Shown here in pieces: positions 1-4,396 of a stretch of DNA of 6,411 nucleotides. The notes below the pieces were generated by a model. The model was given only the letters and a program-made list of their open reading frames with translations, had not been told where the DNA came from and searched no databases. The stretch lies in assembly GCA_035250485.1 (NCBI GenBank), contig DATFFB010000032.1, forward strand, positions 1 to 6,411. Reading direction: 5' to 3'. Both the position numbers and the translations under genes were made by a program. The stretch comes from JACCTH01 sp035250485. GTDB lineage: Bacteria > Actinomycetota > Acidimicrobiia > Spongiisociales > ZC4RG35. Each line of letters starts with the position of its first letter. Position 1 is the first letter of the stretch.

Positions 1-431
1 TGGCCCTATCCCGACACGATCAGACCAATCTGCATGTGCTCTGGGCAGACGATGTCTGGGATTGGAATCAAGCCGAGCGGCTCACTGGTCCCGAGGCCCC
101 CTGGGAAGCGGTACAGGTCGGCAACTGCGGATCTCCCATCGAGACCGAGGCTGGGTGGTTGGTCATCACTCACGGGGTGGGCCCAATGCGTACTTATCGA
201 TTGGGGGCATTGCTCCTGGACTTGGACGAACCGGATCGAATCGTGGGGAGGCTGCGCGAGCCGCTCCTCAGCCCCGACTGGTCAGAGCGTGATGGCTATG
301 TCCCCAACGTCGTCTATTCGTGCGGCTCGGTAATCGACGATGGTCATCTCATCCTTCCGTACGGCATTGCCGATAAAGAGGTGGGAGTCGGGCTGGTGGA
401 AGTCGATCGCCTCCTCGCGGCCTTGACGTGA
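1..431 (+). CDS. GH130-family glycoside phosphorylase/hydrolase, C-terminal part (5' partial)
   Basis: The frame is open from the left edge (first whole codon at 3) to TGA at 429-431, giving 142 residues of a protein that starts outside the window. Family hallmarks, numbered from the first in-window residue, are a G-x-C-G-S-P-I-E-T-E-x-G-W-L segment (40-53), ITHGVGPMRTY (55-65), a DLDEP turn (73-77), and YVPNVVYSCG (99-108) followed by a YGIAD strand (120-124). This is the order of the C-terminal half of the five-bladed propeller fold of GH130 enzymes, which phosphorolyse or hydrolyse beta-mannosides and related oligosaccharides. The general-acid Asp of the family lies in the N-terminal half and cannot be inspected, so substrate and phosphorylase versus hydrolase activity are open. 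No signal peptide can be assessed. A GTG at 36 is internal to the domain and is not the start. The gene converges on the WhiB gene with 64 bp between them. Confidence 0.88.
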   Translation, partial: ALSRHDQTNLHVLWADDVWDWNQAERLTGPEAPWEAVQVGNCGSPIETEAGWLVITHGVGPMRTYRLGALLLDLDEPDRIVGRLREPLLSPDWSERDGYVPNVVYSCGSVIDDGHLILPYGIADKEVGVGLVEVDRLLAALT

Positions 432-495
432 TTCAGCCCGAAGTGGCGCGGGAGAACCGAGAACGGCTCGCCATCGGTATTGGATGAGCGAACAG

Positions 496-768
496 CTAAG
501 CGACGGTCGCCCGCTGCGTTTGCCAGGCTGAATAGAGCGGTGCCAGCTCGTCAGCGCTCAGGCCGCCCCAGACTCCATCGCTGACCGTGTTGGTAATGGC
601 GTAGGTCAAGCAATCGTCGACCACCATGCACTCCCCGCATACGGCTTTGGCAGCTTCGACCTCTTGAACGGACATCTCCCGCTCGGGTGAGATGAACATT
701 TCCGACGGCATGCCCCGGCAGGCCGCGTATGTTCTCCATACAGGTATTGCTTGCTTGACTAGCTCCAA
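496..768 (-). CDS. WhiB-family iron-sulfur transcriptional regulator
   Basis: A 90-residue protein with the four-cysteine WhiB signature: Cys17, then Cys44-x2-Cys47-x5-Cys53, which in this family ligate a [4Fe-4S] cluster, followed by the GVWGG turn at 65-69 that contacts the principal sigma factor. Known family members act with sigma-A as redox- or NO-responsive regulators of development and stress genes. I chose the TTG at 766-768 because AGGGAG sits 6 nt upstream of it. The longer frame opens at a TTG at 802-804 (102 residues) with no visible Shine-Dalgarno, and there is no in-frame ATG before the first cysteine. The residues after GVWGG (LSADELAPLYSAW and a short tail) hold a single Arg and no Lys, whereas most WhiB proteins carry a basic DNA-binding tail there. 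The gene is convergent with the GH130 gene and divergent from the methyltransferase. The family call is firm; the subclass and the exact start are not. Confidence 0.9.
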   Translation of the reverse strand: MELVKQAIPVWRTYAACRGMPSEMFISPEREMSVQEVEAAKAVCGECMVVDDCLTYAITNTVSDGVWGGLSADELAPLYSAWQTQRATVA

Positions 769-793
769 CTCCCGCTCCCTCGTGTTGGGGCGT

Positions 794-821
794 GCCGTAC
801 CCAAGAGGGGCCGGACGTCAA
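794..821 (-). promoter_or_regulatory. Possible whiB promoter
   Basis: Reading the minus strand, TTGACG (821-816) is followed after 16 bp by TACGGC (799-794). The -35 is one base from consensus but the -10 is poor and lacks the final T. If used, transcription would start near 787, downstream of the TTG at 804 and about 20 nt before the TTG at 768, which agrees with the shorter WhiB start. This is weak evidence from spacing alone. Confidence 0.25.
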
Positions 822-863
822 ACCGGGTCTGCGAAATCCCGGCCTAGTTAAATCTCTTGGCCG

Positions 864-1535
864 GTGACATATCCTGCCAACGAGACCGCCAAACGGATCT
901 TCAGTCCAATTGGCTCCTCATACGAACGTTGGGCGGCGATCCTCAGTCTCGGCCAGGACGCTCGTTGGCGCCGAACCATGGTGGAAGGGCTTCAGCTTCA
1001 GAACCGCGCCACGGTGCTGGATGTGGCAGCTGGGACCGGGTCCATCAGCCGGCTTCTCCAAGATCGGGGGCACCAGGTAACTGCCGTCGATCTAACTCGG
1101 GAAATGATTCGCCACCATCCGGGACCTTGGCGGATCCTGGCCCGTGGCGAGCGTCTTCCGTTCGCCGACCGGACCTTTGACGGGCTTACTTTCGGGTACC
1201 TGCTTCGCTACGTCGATGATCCCGTCGCATCGATGGCGGAGCTAGCCCGGGTCGTGAGGCCGGGAGGAGTGATCGGCATGGTGGAGTTCGGCCTCCCCGC
1301 GGGGCTGTGGCGAGCGCCATGGACGTTTTACAGCAGCGTCCTGCTTCCGGTGGCCGGCCGCCTCATTGGACGGGGTTGGTATCAGGTAGGCAAATTCCTG
1401 AAACCTTCCATCGAGCAGTTCCACAAAGAGCATCATCCGCTCGAGACCATCTGGCGAAGCGCCGGACTAGTGGAGGTGCGGACCCGTCGCATGTCCCTTG
1501 GCGGTGGGATCTTGATGTGGGGAAGGAGACCGTGA
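864..1535 (+). CDS. Class I SAM-dependent methyltransferase, UbiE/MenG-like
   Basis: A 223-residue Rossmann-fold methyltransferase. Motif I is VLDVAAGTGSI (51-61) for SAM binding, with the acidic loop VTAVDLTREMI at 72-82, a GERLPFADRTFD segment (95-106), a GYLLRYVDDP post-motif (111-120) and ELARVVRPGG (126-135). The N-terminal stretch FSPIGSSYERW..LSLGQDARWRR resembles the start of UbiE/MenG enzymes, which C-methylate the quinone ring, as does the C-terminal AGLVEVRTRRMSLGGGI. Length (223) is slightly below the usual 230-250. The GTG at 864 is the only start before an in-frame stop at 849-851, and no good ribosome site precedes it. The stop overlaps the start of the next gene in GTGA, so the two are probably translated together. 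A role in menaquinone synthesis is plausible, but many UbiE-like proteins act on other lipids or small molecules, and the specific substrate is unknown. Confidence 0.85.
   Translation: MTYPANETAKRIFSPIGSSYERWAAILSLGQDARWRRTMVEGLQLQNRATVLDVAAGTGSISRLLQDRGHQVTAVDLTREMIRHHPGPWRILARGERLPFADRTFDGLTFGYLLRYVDDPVASMAELARVVRPGGVIGMVEFGLPAGLWRAPWTFYSSVLLPVAGRLIGRGWYQVGKFLKPSIEQFHKEHHPLETIWRSAGLVEVRTRRMSLGGGILMWGRRP
1521..1528 (+). promoter_or_regulatory. Strong ribosome binding site for the membrane-protein gene
   Basis: GGAAGGAG lies within the last codons of the methyltransferase gene, 3 nt before the GTG at 1532. The spacing is short but the match to the anti-Shine-Dalgarno is good. Together with the GTGA overlap it picks 1532 as the start over upstream in-frame codons that lie inside the methyltransferase gene. 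Confidence 0.6.
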
Positions 1536-2248
1536 AGCGCCCCGCCTTCTACGCTCCCGTGGGGTCGCCGACCGGCGACTTGGTGGCGATTCTTCATCCC
1601 CCCTATACCGCTTGGCATCTGTCGCACGTCGTGCTCGGAGCGGCCATTGCCCCGATCGTGGACGCCGCGACCTTGGCCGGAACCCTCCTGGCGTTCCTCT
1701 TTGGACTCGGAGTTGGCGCCCACGCCCTCGACGAACTTCACGGTCGGCCGTTGCGAACCACGCTTGGTCGTCAGACCCTGCTGGCACTGGGAATCGGAGG
1801 CATGACGGCGGCAACGGCCGTCGCCGTTGCGGGCGCATTCGTGATATCGCCTTGGGTGATGGCTTGGGCGGCAGCAGGGATTGCTCTGGCAATTGGATAT
1901 GCGCTGGAGTGGCCCCCACCCCTTCATACCCCGCTCGGGTTCGGTCTCGCCTGGGGAGCGTTTCCGACCTTGGTCGGCTACTGGGCCCAATCCCAGACCA
2001 TCGGCTCGGGAGCACTGCTGATGGCGGCTGCCACCACACTGCTCTCGATGACGCAGCGTGCCCTGAGCACTCCGGCCCGCAACCTACGGCGGACAGTCGA
2101 CTTCGCCGAGATGGTATTGCAGCGTCGGGATGCCACGGAAAAATGGACCGAGGGAGAGATTCTCGAGAGCTGGGAGGTACCACTGAAGCTGCTGACGGCC
2201 GCCGTCATCACCTTTGCTTTGGGACTCCTGGCCGTTCGCGTCCTCTAA
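1532..2248 (+). CDS. Multi-pass membrane protein, remotely UbiA-like
   Basis: A 238-residue hydrophobic protein with about seven likely membrane segments (roughly 28-42, 46-64, 82-104, 107-125, 135-152, 157-173 and 217-236) and a polar, charged loop at about 180-213. After the second segment comes GAHALDELHGRPL (62-74), at the place where UbiA-type prenyltransferases carry their Asp-rich motif followed by RPL. After the fourth comes GYALEWPPPLHTPLGFGLAWG, which resembles the layout around their second motif. Only one Asp-Glu pair survives in the first motif and no DxxxD is visible in the second, so catalysis by the standard Mg-diphosphate mechanism is doubtful. The GTG start overlaps the methyltransferase stop by 4 bases and has a GGAAGGAG site. 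An open frame runs upstream to 1307 but that part is a shadow of the methyltransferase. Calling this a UbiA-superfamily member is an inference; an unrelated membrane family is possible. Confidence 0.78.
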   Translation: MKRPAFYAPVGSPTGDLVAILHPPYTAWHLSHVVLGAAIAPIVDAATLAGTLLAFLFGLGVGAHALDELHGRPLRTTLGRQTLLALGIGGMTAATAVAVAGAFVISPWVMAWAAAGIALAIGYALEWPPPLHTPLGFGLAWGAFPTLVGYWAQSQTIGSGALLMAAATTLLSMTQRALSTPARNLRRTVDFAEMVLQRRDATEKWTEGEILESWEVPLKLLTAAVITFALGLLAVRVL

Positions 2249-2259
2249 CGATCCGAGCC

Positions 2260-3105
2260 GTGAAAGCAAGCTCCCCAAGGAAAATCAGAATCGGCCTCTC
2301 CGGGTGGTCGTACCGGCACTGGCGAAATAGCTTCTATCCAGCCGGTTTGCCGGCAGGCCAGGAACTGGCCTTCGTCGCCGCCCGCTTCAACACGGTGGAG
2401 ATCAATCGAACTTTCTACTCGCTCGTACCGCCGAACTGGTTCCGACGCCTTGAAGATGTCACTCCCGCCAACTTCCAGTTCGCCGTCAAGGGCAGTCGCT
2501 TCATCACCCACATGAAGAAGCTGTCGGGAGTCGAAGTGCCTTTGGCGAACTTCTTCGCTTCCGGATTGGTCGAGCTGGGGGACAAACTGGGACCGATCCT
2601 CTGGCAGCTCCCGGCCAACCTTCCGATCGATCTCGGTCGACTCGAGGCTTTCTTCCAACTCCTACCCCGCTCCCACCCCTCGATCGTCGACCTCGCCTCC
2701 TTCCATACCCGCGACGGAATCGAAGTCGGCGAGCCCCGATCGGACTCGGCGGTTCGCCACGTTCTCGAAATCCGGAATCCGAGCTTCTCGGCCGCGGGAC
2801 TCAGAGAGTTGGCGAGCGAGTTTGAAGTTGGTCTGGCCGCATCTCACTCGTCGCGCTGGCCCTATCTGGAACAGGACACCACCGACTTCATGTACTTTCG
2901 ATTGCACGGACCTGAAGCTCTTTACGGCAGCAGCTACACGGACGACCAACTGCAGGGCTGGGCCGAACGCTTCGCTCATTGGCATGCATCGACATCGTCC
3001 TCCGGAGGGTCTTTCGATGTTTATGTCTACTTCGACAACGATGGCTACGGCCACGCTCCTCGCAATGCCATGCGCCTCCAGGAGCTGCTGAATCCCGGCG
3101 GGTGA
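2260..3105 (+). CDS. DUF72 (YecE-like) domain protein
   Basis: A 281-residue protein matching the DUF72 family from end to end, at the family's usual size. Visible family segments are IGLSGWSYRHWRNSFYP (11-27), FNTVEINRTFYSLVP (43-57), FQFAVKGSRFITHMKKL (72-88), LGPILWQLPANL (110-121), LEIRNPSF (169-176), DFMYFRLHG..LYGSSY (209-226) and VYVYFDNDGYGHAPRNA (254-270). The family adopts a TIM-barrel fold with conserved acidic and His residues, but no reaction is established for it. No signal peptide or membrane segment is seen, so it is likely cytosolic. The GTG at 2260 follows the previous stop by 11 nt and is the only start near the domain edge. The open frame reaching back to 1612 is a shadow of the upstream gene. 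No strong ribosome site is visible, so coupling to the upstream gene is likely. Confidence 0.9.
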   Translation: MKASSPRKIRIGLSGWSYRHWRNSFYPAGLPAGQELAFVAARFNTVEINRTFYSLVPPNWFRRLEDVTPANFQFAVKGSRFITHMKKLSGVEVPLANFFASGLVELGDKLGPILWQLPANLPIDLGRLEAFFQLLPRSHPSIVDLASFHTRDGIEVGEPRSDSAVRHVLEIRNPSFSAAGLRELASEFEVGLAASHSSRWPYLEQDTTDFMYFRLHGPEALYGSSYTDDQLQGWAERFAHWHASTSSSGGSFDVYVYFDNDGYGHAPRNAMRLQELLNPGG

Positions 3106-3326
3106 CCCATTACTGGCGGGTGCGGACCCGACTGCCCGAGAGATTCGGTCAACGATTCAGCGTGCTGGCTGGAGGCCGGCTGAATTCAATCCTGGTGGAG
3201 TTTGAGGATGGGCACCGCGTAGTTACTTCCCGCCACTACGTCCGGCGATTGGCAACGGTTGCAGGGGCAGCCGTCAGTGGAGACGATGAAGTAGATCCTT
3301 CAAAGTTTCCAGGTCCTTGGGATTGA
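3102..3326 (+). CDS. Small conserved-looking protein of unknown function (74 aa)
   Basis: A 74-residue frame starting at GTG 3102 within the DUF72 stop (GTGA overlap). The first 50 residues (MTHYWRVRTRLPERFG, then a Gly-Arg-Leu-Asn turn, then VEFEDGHRVVTSRHYVRR) look like a compact, basic, beta-rich module. It reads like short hypothetical proteins I recall next to actinobacterial genes, but I recognise no named domain. The tail (51-74) is acidic and proline/glycine-rich (SGDDEVDPSKFPGPWD) and lies mostly antisense to the end of the MarR gene. No independent ribosome site is present at normal spacing; an AGGAG at 3080-3084 is 17 nt away. Translation therefore probably depends on termination of the DUF72 frame. 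A nucleic-acid-binding role would fit the basic N-terminal part, but nothing in the sequence proves it. Confidence 0.68.
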   Translation: MTHYWRVRTRLPERFGQRFSVLAGGRLNSILVEFEDGHRVVTSRHYVRRLATVAGAAVSGDDEVDPSKFPGPWD

Positions 3327-3717
3327 GACGGGACATGAAGTGCAGGTCGAGATCGGTCAAGTGCACGCGCGTCGCCTCATTCAGGACTTTGAGACCCTGG
3401 TCTGTGAGCCGCGCCCAGAGGACCCGGCGGTCTGTGGGGCAGGGCACCCGCTCGATATAGCCGCTTTCCTCCAGGCGATCTACCAGCCGGGTGGCACCGC
3501 TCGAGGTGAGCTCGAGCTTCTCGCCGAGCTCCGTGATCGGTATCTGCTGATCTGGAGAGTGAGCCAACCGGAGCAACGCCTCATACCAGACGATGGAAAT
3601 CCCGACCCGGGTACGTAGGGAACGGTCGAATATGCGGTGCAAACGCCGCTGCGTTGCTACCAGGCGTCCGTAGTCGGCGATTCGCTGGTCTGTGACCAAG
3701 GCTTTGGTGGACGGCAT
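3274..3717 (-). CDS. MarR-family transcriptional regulator
   Basis: A 147-residue winged-helix protein of normal MarR size. The N-terminal dimerisation helix is at about 11-35. The helix-turn-helix spans about 58-82 (PITELGEKLELTSSGATRLVDRL). The wing follows at 90-108, with PCPTDRR (92-98) carrying the conserved Asp-Arg pair, and ends in LTDQG. The C-terminal helices complete the dimer interface. MarR proteins bind palindromic sites as dimers and release them on binding phenolic or other small ligands, or after oxidation. The single wing Cys (93) is common in the family and is not by itself evidence of redox sensing. The gene is divergent from the YceI gene with 95 bp between the starts, and that gap holds a large palindrome over the yceI promoter, so YceI is its most likely target. 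Its last 53 bp overlap the preceding small gene tail to tail. The start is ATG at 3717. Confidence 0.93.
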   Translation of the reverse strand: MPSTKALVTDQRIADYGRLVATQRRLHRIFDRSLRTRVGISIVWYEALLRLAHSPDQQIPITELGEKLELTSSGATRLVDRLEESGYIERVPCPTDRRVLWARLTDQGLKVLNEATRVHLTDLDLHFMSRLNPKDLETLKDLLHRLH

Positions 3718-3722
3718 AGCGG

Positions 3723-3728
3723 AATCTT
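3723..3728 (-). promoter_or_regulatory. -10 box for a leaderless or near-leaderless marR transcript
   Basis: On the minus strand TAAGAT (3728-3723) ends 5 nt before the ATG at 3717. This fits the TANNNT box about 7 nt upstream of the start that is typical of leaderless actinobacterial genes. No good -35 stands at 17 bp and no ribosome site precedes the ATG, both consistent with leaderless initiation. The box lies just outside the palindrome at 3734-3790, so a regulator bound there would cover the upstream half of this promoter. Confidence 0.45.
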
Positions 3729-3733
3729 ACCAC

Positions 3734-3790
3734 GCAGTAGTTGACAACGCAGGTAATTTGTCGTAGATTACCTGCGTAGTCAGATACTGC
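3734..3790. promoter_or_regulatory. Extended palindromic operator between marR and yceI
   Basis: An imperfect palindrome centred on 3762. The inner arms ACGCAGGTAAT (3747-3757) and ATTACCTGCGT (3767-3777) are exact reverse complements around a 9-bp spacer. TGAC/GTCA (3742-3745 with 3779-3782) and GCAGTA/TACTGC (3734-3739 with 3785-3790) continue the same symmetry, so 21 of 24 arm positions pair. It covers the -35 and -10 of the yceI promoter, as expected for a repressor site of the adjacent MarR protein. The whole element is longer than a single MarR footprint of about 20-30 bp, which suggests two dimers or a second regulator. The assignment to this MarR is an inference from position. Confidence 0.8.
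3741..3769 (+). promoter_or_regulatory. yceI promoter
   Basis: TTGACA (3741-3746, perfect -35) is followed after exactly 17 bp by TAGATT (3764-3769, a good -10). Transcription would start near 3776, leaving a leader of about 37 nt before the ATG at 3813. Both boxes lie inside the palindrome centred at 3762, so a bound repressor would block RNA polymerase directly. Most of the palindrome would be upstream of the transcript, so it acts as DNA and not as an RNA hairpin. Confidence 0.72.
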
Positions 3791-3800
3791 TTATCTAGTG

Positions 3801-3806
3801 AAAGGA
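3801..3806 (+). promoter_or_regulatory. Ribosome binding site deciding the yceI start
   Basis: AAAGGA sits 6 nt before the ATG at 3813. An in-frame GTG at 3798 would place this site inside the coding region, so the ATG is preferred. Confidence 0.6.
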
Positions 3807-3812
3807 CAGAAA

Positions 3813-4385
3813 ATGACGCAAACTGCCATTGCAGTGAAGTCGGACCTCACGGGCCGCTACGCGGTTGACCCCTCGCATAGTCGGGTCGGTTTCGTCGCCC
3901 GCCACGCCATGGTTTCCAAGGTGCGGGGAAGCTTCAACGAGTTCGAGGGAACGGGGTATTTCGACGCCGACAACCCGGAGCAGTCGAGTTTGGAGCTCAC
4001 CATCAAGGCAGCCAGCATCGACACCCGTAGCCCCGATCGCGATGCCCACCTCCGGAGCAACGACTTCTTCGACATGGACAACTACCCGGAGATCGAGTTC
4101 GTCTCCACTGCGGTGGAAAAGGCCGACCCCGCGGAATACTGGATCACCGGAGACCTCACCATCAAGGGAACAACCCGGCCGGTCACCTTTGCGGTGAATT
4201 ACAACGGGGACTCCGTGGACCCTTTCGGGAACCGTCGGATCGGCCTCGAAGGCAAGGCCACCATCAATCGCAAAGACTGGGGCGTCAATTGGAACGCCAC
4301 CCTGGAGGCCGGCGGCGTGTTGGTGAGCGAGAACGTCACCCTCGAGTTCGAGGTTGCGGCGATCAAGGTTCCGGATCCTTCCTGA
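3813..4385 (+). CDS. YceI-family polyisoprenoid-binding-like protein
   Basis: A 190-residue YceI protein, normal for the family. Family segments are YAVDPSHSRVGFVARHAMVSKVRGSF (16-41), the SIDTRSPDRDAHLRSNDFFDMDNYPEIEF core (68-96), ITGDLTIKGTTRPVTF (111-126) and INRKDWGVNW (151-160). It ends in a strand, VTLEFEVAAIKV (175-186). The fold is an extended lipocalin-like beta-barrel, shown in a characterised homologue to hold a polyisoprenoid chain. Cellular roles vary (stress, acid, lipid handling) and are not fixed. There is no signal peptide, so unlike the periplasmic E. coli protein this one is likely cytosolic, as is common in actinobacteria. The start is ATG 3813, chosen over GTG 3798 by the AAAGGA site. 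It is transcribed alone, away from marR, from a promoter buried in a palindromic operator, so induction by a MarR ligand is likely. It is convergent with the WD40 gene with 11 bp between the stops. Confidence 0.94.
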   Translation: MTQTAIAVKSDLTGRYAVDPSHSRVGFVARHAMVSKVRGSFNEFEGTGYFDADNPEQSSLELTIKAASIDTRSPDRDAHLRSNDFFDMDNYPEIEFVSTAVEKADPAEYWITGDLTIKGTTRPVTFAVNYNGDSVDPFGNRRIGLEGKATINRKDWGVNWNATLEAGGVLVSENVTLEFEVAAIKVPDPS

Positions 4386-4396
4386 CCTCGGGATCC

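Noticed and set aside
456..478. Weak hairpin (ACCGA with TCGGT, or CGAG with CTCG) between the GH130 and WhiB genes.
   Set aside because: Only 4-5 paired bases and no T-run. I see no convincing terminator, and the 64-bp gap holds nothing else that I can support.
840..863. TAGTTA/TTAAAT (845-853) as a -10 box for the methyltransferase operon.
   Set aside because: No acceptable -35 at 16-18 bp, and the distance to GTG 864 fits neither a leaderless start nor a leader with a ribosome site. It is possible but not supportable.
1307..1531. Longer version of the membrane-protein frame starting inside the methyltransferase gene.
   Set aside because: The extra residues are a shadow of the methyltransferase, and the GTG at 1532 has its own ribosome site and the GTGA overlap.
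1467..2183. Minus-strand open frame of 238 residues opposite the membrane-protein gene.
   Set aside because: Composition is Arg/Pro/Ser-rich as expected for the antisense of high-GC coding DNA, with no recognisable domain.
1612..2259. Long N-terminal extension of the DUF72 frame.
   Set aside because: It is Arg/Gly-rich out-of-frame translation of the membrane-protein gene. The DUF72 family begins at about residue 10 from GTG 2260.
4373..4396. Two GGATCC copies flanking the yceI stop could form a 6-bp stem with a 12-nt loop, a possible shared terminator for yceI and the WD40 gene.
   Set aside because: The stem arises only because GGATCC is self-complementary, it does not extend, and no T-run follows on either strand.
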